A stretch of DNA of 64,000 nt, from NCBI RefSeq assembly GCF_001499965.1, contig NZ_LQIT01000023.1, positions 164,868 to 228,867 on the forward strand, in the 5' to 3' direction. Shown piece by piece: positions 51,284-59,686 of the stretch. Position 1 is the first letter of the stretch. Every line of letters begins with the position of its first letter. The position numbers were made by a program, and so were the translations under genes. Below the pieces are notes generated by a model. That model worked only from the letters and a program-made list of their open reading frames with translations. It was not told where the DNA came from and made no database searches. Origin of the DNA: Mycobacterium sp. GA-2829 (GTDB lineage: Bacteria > Actinomycetota > Actinomycetes > Mycobacteriales > Mycobacteriaceae).

Positions 51284-52924
51284 CTACCACTGGCCGGCGA
51301 GCGCCACCAGTTCGTCGCACAGCTGCTGCGCCTCGGCGCGCGCGGTCGTCACGTCGTCGCCGCGCGGGGCGCGACGAACCTCGATGTAGGACTTGACTTT
51401 CGGCTCCGTCCCCGACGGGCGGACCACCATCCGCACCGAGGTGTCGGCGTCACCGCCGGTGAAGATCACCGCATCCGACCGCATCGGCTCGTCGGCGGTG
51501 GCGAGGTCGGTGACAGTCACCTCATGACCGCCGAGGCGGTCCGGTGGGGTGTCGCGCAGCCGGGCCATCAGCGCGGCCGCCTCGTCGGCGTCGGCGACGG
51601 TGCGGTTGGCCGCGGCGGTGACGTGGACACCGTGGCGGCGGGCCAGGTCGTCGAGGACGTCGAGCACCGTGCGGCCGTGGTCCTTGAGCACCGCGACGAG
51701 GTCGCACACCAGCACCGCGGCGCTGATGCCGTCCTTGTCGCGGACCGCCGCCGGGTCGACGCAGTGCCCGATGGCCTCCTCGTAGGCGTAGACCAGGGTC
51801 TTGCCGGGTAGATCGTCGTCGGCGCGGGACAGCCACTTGAACCCGGTGAGCGTTTCGGTGTAGTGGGCGCCGTACGACTCGGCGATTGCCGCGAGCATCC
51901 GCGACGACACCACGGTGCTGGCCACCACGGTCGCCGCCGCCACCTCGCCGGGTTCGACCTGGGCGAGGATGTAATCGCCGAGCAGCCAACCGGTTTCGTC
52001 GCCGGTGAGCATGCGCCACCCGTCGGGGGTGGGCACCCCGACCGCGCATCGGTCGGCGTCGGGGTCCAGGGCGATCGCCACGTCGGCCTCGACCTCGGCG
52101 GCCAGTTCGAGCAGTGCCTCGACCGCGCCGGGTTCCTCCGGGTTGGGTAGCTCGACGGTCGGGAAGTCCGGATCGGGCGAGAACTGCTTCTCGACGACGT
52201 GCACATCGGTGATGCCCGCGCGCACGAATGTGTCCATCGCGTACTCACCGCCCACGCCGTGCAGCGGGGTGAACGCGACCCGCACCGGCGTCGTGGACTT
52301 GCGGACGTTGGCCGCGCGTTCGACGTAGTGCGCGATCTCCTCCATACCGCCGGTTTCCACGACGGCCCTTTCGATCTCGTCGGCGAACGGCGCCTCGGCG
52401 ATCGCGGCCTCGATGTCGGTGTCGTCGGGCCCGACGATCTGCAGCCCCTCGGAGAAGTACACCTTGTAGCCGTTGTCGGTGGGCGGGTTGTGCGATGCGG
52501 TGATCTGGATACCCGCCGCGGCGTGCATGTGCCGCACCGTGAATGCGATGACCGGTGTGGGCACGGCGGCCAGCAGCAGGATCACCTCGAAGCCGCGGGC
52601 GGCGAGCACTTCGGCAGCGGCACGGGCGAATTCGTCGGACTTGTGCCGGGCGTCGCGGCCGACGACGACCTGTGACCCGCCGAAGCCGCGGTCTTCGAGG
52701 ATCTTGGCCACCGCCCAGGTCGTGCGCAGGACGACGGCCATGTTCATGCCGTTGGGTCCACCGCGCAGCGGCCCGCGTAGGCCCGCTGTCCCGAATGTCA
52801 GTGAGCGGGAGAACCGCTCGTCGAGATCCTCCGGATCACACTGGGACAACTCCGCCGCGGTCTCCGGGTCGGGGTCATGAGCGATCCACTCCTGCACGGT
52901 CGTCGAGAGTGCCGAGGAAGTCAT
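51284..52924 (-). CDS. pmmB: Phosphomannomutase/phosphoglucomutase (PmmB)
   Basis: A 546-residue alpha-D-phosphohexomutase. It has FGTAGLRGPLRGGPNGMN, the phosphoserine loop ITASHNPPTDNGYKVY, the metal loop ALDPDADRCAVG, the sugar loop YAYEEAIGHCVDP and the phosphate loop RPSGTEPKVKSY. Isomerises hexose-1- and -6-phosphates for cell-wall and glycan precursors. Its ATG overlaps the upstream MarR stop (ATGA). Corresponds to Rv3308. Confidence 0.93.
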   Translation of the reverse strand: MTSSALSTTVQEWIAHDPDPETAAELSQCDPEDLDERFSRSLTFGTAGLRGPLRGGPNGMNMAVVLRTTWAVAKILEDRGFGGSQVVVGRDARHKSDEFARAAAEVLAARGFEVILLLAAVPTPVIAFTVRHMHAAAGIQITASHNPPTDNGYKVYFSEGLQIVGPDDTDIEAAIAEAPFADEIERAVVETGGMEEIAHYVERAANVRKSTTPVRVAFTPLHGVGGEYAMDTFVRAGITDVHVVEKQFSPDPDFPTVELPNPEEPGAVEALLELAAEVEADVAIALDPDADRCAVGVPTPDGWRMLTGDETGWLLGDYILAQVEPGEVAAATVVASTVVSSRMLAAIAESYGAHYTETLTGFKWLSRADDDLPGKTLVYAYEEAIGHCVDPAAVRDKDGISAAVLVCDLVAVLKDHGRTVLDVLDDLARRHGVHVTAAANRTVADADEAAALMARLRDTPPDRLGGHEVTVTDLATADEPMRSDAVIFTGGDADTSVRMVVRPSGTEPKVKSYIEVRRAPRGDDVTTARAEAQQLCDELVALAGQW

Positions 52925-53373
52925 GGGGCAAGTGTGCCCGCTTTCGCATCGTTTAATGCCAGCTTGCGCAGCACCGGTGCGACGAGCATCAGCAGGTCGA
53001 ATTCCAGGTCGGTCAGCGTGTCGGCCATGGCCCGGTGCAGCCACGCGTCGCGCTCGGCGCGGTCGGCCTCCAGCAGCGCCGTGCCCGCGGCGGTGATCTC
53101 GACCAACTGGCGGCGGCGGTCGCGCTCGTCGGGTCGCCGGGAGATGAGCCCGCGGGCCACGAGTTCGTTGATGCTGTCGGTCAGCGACTGTGCCCGCACG
53201 TGCAGGCAGGCGCCGAGTTCGGCCGGGGTGCTGACGCCGGTGCGGCTCACCTCGCCGAGCAGTTCGAGTTGGCTGAGCGTCAGACCGTGGTCGGGCCGGT
53301 GCCTGCGCATCTGCCGCGCGACGGCCATGATCGCCTCACGGAGTTCGGTGGCGGGGGCGGTGCGATCGGTCAT
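52921..53373 (-). CDS. MarR-family transcriptional regulator
   Basis: A 150-residue winged-helix regulator: LTLSQLELLGEVSRTG, AELGACLHVRAQSLTDSINELVARGLISRRPDERDRRRQLVEITAAGTALL and C-terminal dimer helices. ATG at 53373, with GAAGG about 13 bases upstream. Coupled to pmmB downstream and divergent from the AbrB-type transporter gene, which it probably regulates. Confidence 0.9.
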   Translation of the reverse strand: MTDRTAPATELREAIMAVARQMRRHRPDHGLTLSQLELLGEVSRTGVSTPAELGACLHVRAQSLTDSINELVARGLISRRPDERDRRRQLVEITAAGTALLEADRAERDAWLHRAMADTLTDLEFDLLMLVAPVLRKLALNDAKAGTLAP

Positions 53374-53451
53374 GAACAAGTTATACCTTCATATTTCCCG
53401 CCAGAAAGTTGCATTTCCCGGTCTTGCCGCGCCGAGATGTGAAGGACATAC

Positions 53452-54588
53452 TTGGTATCGATGATGCGGCAGATCCTGAAGTGGCTCCTGCTGGCGGCGG
53501 CGTCGGCCGCCGTCACCGTGCCGCTCTCCCTGGCCGGGGTGCCCTCGGCGGGGCTGTTCGCCGCGTTGGCCGTCGGCATCGTGCTCGCCCTGGCGTCGCT
53601 GGCGCCCGCCGGCGTGCCCCGCCCCGCGGGCGTGGCGGCCCAGGGTGTGCTCGGCGTCTACATCGGCACGATGGTGCAGCACGACGCCTTCGCCGCCCTC
53701 GGCTCGGACTGGCCGTTCGTCGCAGGCATCGCGGTGGCGACCCTGCTGCTCAGCGTGGCCGCCGGTGCGCTGCTCGGGTTGCACCGCGACGTCACACCGT
53801 TGACCGGCTCGCTGGCGTTGACCGCGGGCGGCGCCTCCGGGCTGGTGGCGATCGCCCGCGACCTCGGCGGCGACGACCGCGTCGTGTCGGTGGTGCAGTA
53901 CCTGCGGGTGGCGTTGGTGACCGCCTCCATGCCGCTGGTCGTCGCGTTCGTCTATCACCCCGACAAATCGCACCCCTCCGACGGGCTGGCCCAGAGTGCA
54001 ACCGCGCCTTGGTATCTCAGCATCGGCATGCTCATCGTGCTGGTGGTCGTCGGCGCCGCGGGCGGCCGGCTGCTGCGGCTGCCGGGTGCCGGCCTGCTCG
54101 GCCCGATGGCGCTGACCGTCGTCCTGCAGCTGACCGGGCTGTCGTTCGGGCTGTCCGTTCCGGGTGTGCTGGTGCAGATCGGCTACTTCGTCATCGGCTG
54201 GCAGGCCGGGCTGGCGTTCACCACCGCATCCCTGCGGGCGATCGCCCGGGTGCTGCCCGCGGCGCTGGCGCTGATCCTGCTGCTGGGTGTCGGCACGGCC
54301 GGTCTCGGCGTCGCGTTGGCGCACTACACGGGGCTGACGCCGCTGGAGGGCTACCTCGCGACGAGTCCCGGCGGGGTGTACGCGGTGTTGGCGACCGCGG
54401 TGGAGACCGGCTCCAACGTCACGTTCATCATCGCCGCGCAGGTCCTGCGCGTGCTGCTGATGCTGTTCGCCGCCCCGCTGCTGGCGCGGGCGGTGGTGTG
54501 GGCGAGCCGGCGGTTGGCCCGGCGCCGCGGCGATCAGAGCGCCGAGATCACCCCGGCCAACAAGGCGCCCATGCGCGTCGCGGACTGA
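53452..54588 (+). CDS. AbrB-family membrane transporter
   Basis: A 378-residue membrane protein with about ten helices in two similar halves. The family motif appears in each half as LTAGGASGLVAIARDLGGD and LATSPGGVYAVLATAVETGSN. These are AbrB-duplication (ammonia monooxygenase-like) proteins of unknown transport function. GAAGGA at 53441-53446 lies five bases before a TTG at 53452; the ATG at 53461 is the alternative. It overlaps the deoD end by 55 bases on the opposite strand. Confidence 0.85.
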   Translation: MVSMMRQILKWLLLAAASAAVTVPLSLAGVPSAGLFAALAVGIVLALASLAPAGVPRPAGVAAQGVLGVYIGTMVQHDAFAALGSDWPFVAGIAVATLLLSVAAGALLGLHRDVTPLTGSLALTAGGASGLVAIARDLGGDDRVVSVVQYLRVALVTASMPLVVAFVYHPDKSHPSDGLAQSATAPWYLSIGMLIVLVVVGAAGGRLLRLPGAGLLGPMALTVVLQLTGLSFGLSVPGVLVQIGYFVIGWQAGLAFTTASLRAIARVLPAALALILLLGVGTAGLGVALAHYTGLTPLEGYLATSPGGVYAVLATAVETGSNVTFIIAAQVLRVLLMLFAAPLLARAVVWASRRLARRRGDQSAEITPANKAPMRVAD

Positions 54589-55328
54589 CGGCCCGCGGCC
54601 AGCACCTCGTCATGCGACAGCGGTTCGCCGGTCATCCCCGCCGCGAGGTTGGTCACCAGCGAGACCGCCAGCACCTCGGCGCCTTCGGCGCGCGCGGCGA
54701 TCGTCTCGTGGACGGTCGACATCCCGACCAGATCGGCGCCGAGGGTGCGCAGCATCCGGATCTCCGCGGGGGTCTCGTAGTGCGGGCCCGGCAGCCCGGC
54801 GTAGACGCCCTCGACCAGCGTGGGGTCGAAGGTCGCGGCCAGTTCGCGCAGCCGAGGGGTGTAGGCGTCGACCAGGTCGACGAATTGGGCGCCGACCAGC
54901 GGTGAGCGTGCGGTCAGGTTGAGGTGGTCGCTGATCAGCACCGGCTGCCCGACGGTGAGATCCTCACGCAGTCCGCCCGCGGCGTTGGTCAACACCACGG
55001 TCCGCACCCCGGCCGCGCACGCCGCCCGCACCGGATGCACGACGTGGCGCAGGTCGTAGCCCTCGTAGGCGTGGATGCGGCCGACGAGCACGAGCACCCG
55101 GTGGTCGCGGATCCGGACCGACAGCGCCTGACCGCCGTGGCCCGCCGCGGTCGGCGGGGTGAAGCCGGGCAGCTCGCTCATCGGCAGCGTCGCGGTGGGC
55201 GTGCCGAGCGCGGCGACGGCGGGCGCCCACCCCGAGCCCAGCACCACTGCCACGTCGTGTTCGTCGACGCCGGTGCGCTCGCGGATCGCCGCCGCGGCCT
55301 GTTCGGCCGCCTCTGCCGGGCTGGTCAC
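54534..55328 (-). CDS. deoD: Purine nucleoside phosphorylase
   Basis: A 264-residue trimeric-type PNP cleaving inosine and guanosine. Motifs: VAVVLGSGWAPAV phosphate site, GHGGQALSVRI, GRIHAYEGYDLRHVVHPVRAA, LTNAAGGLREDL, GVYAGLPGPHYETPAEIRMLRTLGAD and VSLVTNLAAGM. GTG start seven bases after TAAGCT. Works with add in purine salvage. Corresponds to Rv3307. Confidence 0.95.
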   Translation of the reverse strand: MTSPAEAAEQAAAAIRERTGVDEHDVAVVLGSGWAPAVAALGTPTATLPMSELPGFTPPTAAGHGGQALSVRIRDHRVLVLVGRIHAYEGYDLRHVVHPVRAACAAGVRTVVLTNAAGGLREDLTVGQPVLISDHLNLTARSPLVGAQFVDLVDAYTPRLRELAATFDPTLVEGVYAGLPGPHYETPAEIRMLRTLGADLVGMSTVHETIAARAEGAEVLAVSLVTNLAAGMTGEPLSHDEVLAAGRQSATRMGALLAGVISAL

Positions 55329-55335
55329 GGGGGCG

Positions 55336-55341
55336 AGCTTA
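55336..55341 (-). promoter_or_regulatory. -10 box for deoD (leaderless)
   Basis: TAAGCT, seven bases before the GTG at 55328. Confidence 0.5.
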
Positions 55342-55383
55342 GCTGTCGCTCGGCGGCCGCCTGTGCAGTGAGATACTGCGTGA

Positions 55384-56565
55384 ATGCCCTCCGCAACCGC
55401 ATCGACGAGCGTCGAAGACGCCGTCCATCGCCGTCGCGGAGACCTCATCGAGCTGTCGCACGCCATCCACGCGGAACCGGAACTGTCCTTCGCCGAACAC
55501 CGCAGCTGCGCCAAGACCCAGGCGCTCGTCGCCGAGTACGGCTTCGCGATCACCCCCGCGGTCGGCGGACTCGACACCGCGTTCCGCGCGACCTACGGCA
55601 GCGGTCCGCTGACCGTCGGGATCTGCGCGGAGTACGACGCGCTGCCCGGCATCGGTCATGCCTGCGGGCACAACATCATCGCCGCGTCGGCGGTCGGCAC
55701 CGCGTTGGCGCTCGCCGAGGTCGCCGACGAACTCGGGCTGACGGTGGTGCTGGTCGGCACACCCGCCGAGGAGGCGGGCGGCGGCAAGGTCCTGATGCTC
55801 GAGCGGGGCGTGTTCGACGACATCGCCGTCGCGGTGATGCTGCACCCCGGCCCCGTCGACATCGCCGCGGCCCGCTCGCTGGCGCTCTCGGAGGTCGACG
55901 TCACCTACACCGGCCGCGAATCGCATGCCGCCGTCGCCCCGCACCTCGGCGTCAACGCCGGCGACGCCGTGACGGTCGCGCAGGTCGCGATCGGGTTGCT
56001 GCGCCAGCAGCTGGCGCCCGGCCAGATGGTGCACGGCATCGTCGCCGAGGGCGGGCAGGCCAGCAACGTCATCCCCGCGCGCACCCGGATGCGCTACACG
56101 ATGCGGGCCGCGGAATCGGCCGCGCTGCGCGAACTCGAGGGCCGGGTCGCGGGGTGTTTCGCCGCGGGCGCCGTCGCCACCGGCTGCGATCACGAGGTCG
56201 TCGCCACCTCGCCCGCATACGCCGAACTGCACCCGGATCGCTGGCTGTCCGAGGTGTTCCGCGACGAGATGCACCGCATGGGCCGCACCCCGGTGCCGCC
56301 CGAAGTGGAGGCCGCGCTGCCGCTGGGCAGTACCGACATGGGTAACCTCACTCACGTGGTGCCGGGGATCCACCCGGTGGTGGGTGTGGACGCCGGCGGT
56401 GCGTCCATCCACCAGCCCGCGTTCACCGCGGCCGCCGCGGGACCCAGCGCGGACCGTGCTGTGGTCGAAGGTGCGATCATGCTGGCGCGCACGGTGGTCC
56501 GTCTGGCCGAGACCCCCACCGAGCGCGACCGGGTGTTGGAACGACAGGAGAGGCGGGCGTCATGA
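55384..56565 (+). CDS. amiB1: M20 amidohydrolase AmiB1
   Basis: A 393-residue M20D peptidase-like amidohydrolase. Metal-binding motifs are ICAEYDALPGIGHACGHNI, GTPAEEAGGGKVLMLERGVFDD and the dimerisation-domain LGSTDMGNLTHVVPGIHP. This is the Rv3306c position; the family hydrolyses N-acyl amino acids or p-aminobenzoyl-glutamate-like amides. The stop overlaps amiA1 (ATGA), so the two are coupled. Divergent from deoD with 55 bases between. Confidence 0.9.
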   Translation: MPSATASTSVEDAVHRRRGDLIELSHAIHAEPELSFAEHRSCAKTQALVAEYGFAITPAVGGLDTAFRATYGSGPLTVGICAEYDALPGIGHACGHNIIAASAVGTALALAEVADELGLTVVLVGTPAEEAGGGKVLMLERGVFDDIAVAVMLHPGPVDIAAARSLALSEVDVTYTGRESHAAVAPHLGVNAGDAVTVAQVAIGLLRQQLAPGQMVHGIVAEGGQASNVIPARTRMRYTMRAAESAALRELEGRVAGCFAAGAVATGCDHEVVATSPAYAELHPDRWLSEVFRDEMHRMGRTPVPPEVEAALPLGSTDMGNLTHVVPGIHPVVGVDAGGASIHQPAFTAAAAGPSADRAVVEGAIMLARTVVRLAETPTERDRVLERQERRAS

Positions 56566-57737
56566 GCGTGCTCAAACATGCTGCGGCGCGCTGGTTGTCC
56601 GCCCACTACGACGAGCTGGTGTCCTGGCGCAGGCACATCCACGCGCATCCCGAACTGGGCCGCCAGGAGTTCGCGACCACCCAGTTCGTCGCGGCCCGCC
56701 TCGCCGACGCCGGCCTCAACCCCAAGGTGCTGCCCGGTGGCACCGGCCTGACCTGTGATTTCGGGCCGGAGGACGGTCCGCGGATCGCGCTGCGCGCCGA
56801 CATGGACGCGCTGCCGATGGCCGAGCGGACCGGTCTGCCGTTCTCCTCGACTGTGCCCAACGTGGCGCACGCCTGCGGCCACGACGGGCACACCGCGATC
56901 CTGCTGGGCGCGGCGATGGCACTGGCCTCGGTGCCCGAACTGCCCGTCGGGGTCCGGCTGATCTTCCAGGCCGCCGAGGAGCTGATGCCCGGCGGCGCGA
57001 TCGACGCGATCGCGGCGGGGGCGCTCAGCGGGGTGTCCCGCATCTACGCGCTGCACTGCGATCCGCGGCTGGCGGTCGGCCGAGTGGCGGTGCGGCCCGG
57101 GCCGATCACGTCGGCGGCCGACCAGATCGAGGTGACGCTGCACTCGCCGGGTGGGCACACCTCGCGACCTCACCTGACCGGCGACCTGGTCTACGGGCTG
57201 GGCACGTTGATCACCGGGGTGCCCGGCGTGCTGTCGCGCCGCATCGATCCGCGCAACAGCACGGTGATGGTGTGGGGTGCGGTCAACGCCGGTGTGGCCG
57301 CGAACGCGATCCCGCAGACGGGGACGCTCGCGGGCACCATCCGCACCGCGTCGCGCCAGACCTGGTTGACGCTGGAAGATATTGTCCGCGAAGCCGTTTC
57401 GTCCCTGTTGGCGCCGCTGCAGATCGAGCACAGCGTGCTGTACCGCCGCGGTGTGCCGCCGGTGGTCAACGAAGAGGTGTCCACGCGCATCCTCACCCAC
57501 GCGATCGAGGAGATCGGTCCCGACGTGCTCGCCGACACCCGCCAGTCCGGTGGCGGTGAGGACTTCTCCTGGTACCTCGAGGACGTGCCCGGCGCGATGG
57601 CGCGGCTCGGGGTGTGGAGCGGCAAGGGTCCGCAACTGGATCTGCACCAGCCGACGTTCGTTCTCGACGAGCGGGCGCTCGGCGTCGGCGTGCGGGTGAT
57701 GGTGAACCTGATCGAACAGGCCGCCCTGGTCCCGTAG
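56562..57737 (+). CDS. amiA1: M20 amidohydrolase AmiA1
   Basis: A 391-residue paralogue of the preceding gene: RADMDALPMAERTGLPFSS, VAHACGHDGHTAILLGAAMAL, IFQAAEELMPGGAIDAI, HSPGGHTSRPHLTGD and SGGGEDFSWYLEDVPGA carry the metal ligands and dimer-domain residues. M20D (hippurate-hydrolase-like) class, Rv3305c position. Substrate unknown. It ends against the convergent DUF4032 gene. Confidence 0.9.
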   Translation: MSVLKHAAARWLSAHYDELVSWRRHIHAHPELGRQEFATTQFVAARLADAGLNPKVLPGGTGLTCDFGPEDGPRIALRADMDALPMAERTGLPFSSTVPNVAHACGHDGHTAILLGAAMALASVPELPVGVRLIFQAAEELMPGGAIDAIAAGALSGVSRIYALHCDPRLAVGRVAVRPGPITSAADQIEVTLHSPGGHTSRPHLTGDLVYGLGTLITGVPGVLSRRIDPRNSTVMVWGAVNAGVAANAIPQTGTLAGTIRTASRQTWLTLEDIVREAVSSLLAPLQIEHSVLYRRGVPPVVNEEVSTRILTHAIEEIGPDVLADTRQSGGGEDFSWYLEDVPGAMARLGVWSGKGPQLDLHQPTFVLDERALGVGVRVMVNLIEQAALVP

Positions 57738-59009
57738 TCAGTCGTCGTCAAGCTCGATGACCGGCATCGGTTGCGTCGGGACCTCCGCGACCGCCATCTT
57801 GGCCGCCGAATCGGGCGGGATGACGTCACGGGCCATCGCGACCAGCGCGCGTTCGGTGCCCACGTCGCGCCCCGCGCGTTCGCTGAGCAACCACCGCACC
57901 TCCAGCAGATCGCAGAACGCCTGGATCGGCGTGCCCGCCCGGCCGATCGCCTTGTGCGCCCGGTGCATGGTCGGCGTGGCCACCTCCATCACCCACAGCT
58001 GCGCGGCCGTCGACTCGTCCACGTCCTGGCCCTGCTCCTGACTCAGCCGCGCTTGAAAGGTCCGCAGGTCGCCGAGCAGCGTGCGCGCCTGCCCCTCACC
58101 GACGTCGAGACCGGTCAGCGTGCGCAGCCGTTCGGCGTGGAAGCGGCGGTCACCGACGGCGACGTGCAGGCGCAGCCGGTCGGGGCTGGAGTCGTCGACC
58201 GGGTGCAGCGTGACCTCTTCGACGGCGAAACCGAGTTCGTTGAGCCTGCGGATCGTGCCCTCGACGCGGTAGCGGTCGCTGAACGCGAAGACCGGTTCGG
58301 CGTGCAGCACGTCCCACAACCGCTGGTAGCGGTTCGGGATGTCCTGCGCCTCGGCGATCAGCGCATCCTCGAGCTCCTCCGGCGAACCGAGGTAGGCGGC
58401 CAGGTCCATCAGGTCGGCGGCCACGTTCTCGACGAGGATGTCCAGGTCGTGGCGGCGCTGACCGTCCGACAACCGCGGGTGCACCTCGGAGGTCTCGGCG
58501 TCGACGAGCCACGCCTGCAGCACCTGCCCGTCGCGGGAGAACAGCGTGTTGGCCAGGGAGCAGTCACCCCAGAACACGCCGTGGCGGTGCAGTTCGACCA
58601 GCAGCGTGGCCATCGCGTCGAACAACCGCGCGCGGTGTTTGGGTTCCTCGGGCGGCAGCCGGCGGAACAGCCGCCGGTACTGCCAGGACCCGTCGAGAAA
58701 ACGGGTCAGCAGCAGCGAGGTCTCGAAGTCGGGTTGGTGCACCAGCCCGGCCCGCCGCACCGCGGGCAGCCCCATTTCCTCCAGTGCGCCGAGCACGCCG
58801 TACTCCTTCTCCGCGATGCGCGGCGGGAGGTCCTTGACCGCCCACAGGGCGTCGTCGCAGGCGACGAACTTGACCAGGTGGCGGCTCGGACCTACCGCGA
58901 TGTCGCGTAACGGCACGTCGGGCACCGCCCACTCCGCGAGGGGTCGGTCCCACGGCAGGGCGAGCAGTCCGGCACTCGGGGTGCGCAGCCGGAGTTCAGG
59001 CACGGCCAT
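57738..59009 (-). CDS. DUF4032 protein with kinase-like core
   Basis: A 423-residue protein. The middle resembles an RIO/LPS-kinase-type fold: a lysine in ALWAVKDLPPRIAEKEYGV, a helix ELHRHGVFWGDCSLANTLF in the place of the HxD...N catalytic loop (with GDCSLANTLF) and WLVDAETSEV in the place of DFG. The C-terminal 140 residues match DUF4032 (LHVAVGDRRFHAERLRTLTGLDVGEGQARTLLGDL). Whether it phosphorylates anything is unknown. ATG at 59009. Confidence 0.82.
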   Translation of the reverse strand: MAVPELRLRTPSAGLLALPWDRPLAEWAVPDVPLRDIAVGPSRHLVKFVACDDALWAVKDLPPRIAEKEYGVLGALEEMGLPAVRRAGLVHQPDFETSLLLTRFLDGSWQYRRLFRRLPPEEPKHRARLFDAMATLLVELHRHGVFWGDCSLANTLFSRDGQVLQAWLVDAETSEVHPRLSDGQRRHDLDILVENVAADLMDLAAYLGSPEELEDALIAEAQDIPNRYQRLWDVLHAEPVFAFSDRYRVEGTIRRLNELGFAVEEVTLHPVDDSSPDRLRLHVAVGDRRFHAERLRTLTGLDVGEGQARTLLGDLRTFQARLSQEQGQDVDESTAAQLWVMEVATPTMHRAHKAIGRAGTPIQAFCDLLEVRWLLSERAGRDVGTERALVAMARDVIPPDSAAKMAVAEVPTQPMPVIELDDD

Positions 59010-59036
59010 ACCACCACCCTGTCAAAACGACGGGGT

Positions 59037-59096
59037 GCGAGGGTGCGCACTTGCCGAGATTTCCGCGGCGTGTCGTGTGCAGACCCGCACGCTCGC
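59037..59096. repeat. Palindromic element I (divergent member)
   Basis: Outer arms 59037-59047 and 59086-59096 pair at 10 of 11 positions (GCGAGGGTGCG/CGCACGCTCGC). The spacer contains TTGCCGAGATTTCCGCGG, similar to the centres of other elements. Between the GGCT-like and DUF4032 genes, both on the minus strand. Weaker than the rest. Confidence 0.45.
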
Positions 59097-59111
59097 GGGG
59101 GGAGGGGAGGG

Positions 59112-59600
59112 TCAGCCCGGGCTGCCGGGGCCGACGCTGCGCGACGGGCGGGTGCGCAGGTCGTGCACGTATTCGGCTGGGGCACCGGCGATCTCGGCCG
59201 CGTCGGCCATGACCCCGAGGTAGCGCGCCGAGGGCAGCCCGCCCTCCCAGGCGTCGACGACGTAGAGCCACGCGAGCACCGGCTCAAGTGGGGTGTCCGT
59301 CGAGAACCCAGTAACCCGATCGACGCGGCAGCGGATCTTCTTGTGCACGCCGAGCTCGGAGCCCTCCCAGCGGTCGAGGGTCTCCTCGTCCTCTTTGGTC
59401 ATGTCGTAGAGCACGACGAACACCTTCGACAGCGGATCCTCCACGACCGTGGCGAGCGCACCCTCCCAGCCGATGTCCTCGCCGCCGAACGTCAGCCGCC
59501 AGCCGTGCAGCCAGCCGGTGCCGGCCATCGGCGAATGCGGTGCACGCTCCATCATCTGCTCGGGATGCATGTTCGACCCGTAGGCGGCGTAGAGCGGCAC
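59112..59600 (-). CDS. Gamma-glutamylcyclotransferase-like protein, Rv3304 type
   Basis: A 162-residue GGCT-fold protein. It begins MPLYAAYGSNMHPEQM (the YGSN substrate loop), has WRLTFGGEDIGWEGALATVVED and a glutamate in TLDRWEGSELG that may be the catalytic acid of the family (E in the E-G pair). Rv3304 is similar in length. Family members cyclise gamma-glutamyl or related substrates; specific substrate not known. TAAGCT lies eight bases before the GTG. Confidence 0.85.
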   Translation of the reverse strand: MPLYAAYGSNMHPEQMMERAPHSPMAGTGWLHGWRLTFGGEDIGWEGALATVVEDPLSKVFVVLYDMTKEDEETLDRWEGSELGVHKKIRCRVDRVTGFSTDTPLEPVLAWLYVVDAWEGGLPSARYLGVMADAAEIAGAPAEYVHDLRTRPSRSVGPGSPG

Positions 59601-59608
59601 GGTAGGAG

Positions 59609-59614
59609 AGCTTA
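59609..59614 (-). promoter_or_regulatory. -10 box for the GGCT-like gene (leaderless)
   Basis: TAAGCT, eight bases before the GTG at 59600. Confidence 0.45.
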
Positions 59615-59674
59615 ACCGGCGACCGCGCGGCCGCGCCCGGAAGCGTCAGCCACAGTCCCCCGGGGCCCAGCGGC

Positions 59675-59680
59675 TAGATT
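59675..59680 (+). promoter_or_regulatory. -10 box for lpdA (leaderless)
   Basis: TAGATT, six bases before the GTG at 59687. This spacing decides that start over the GTG at 59681. Confidence 0.5.
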
Positions 59681-59686
59681 GTGTCC

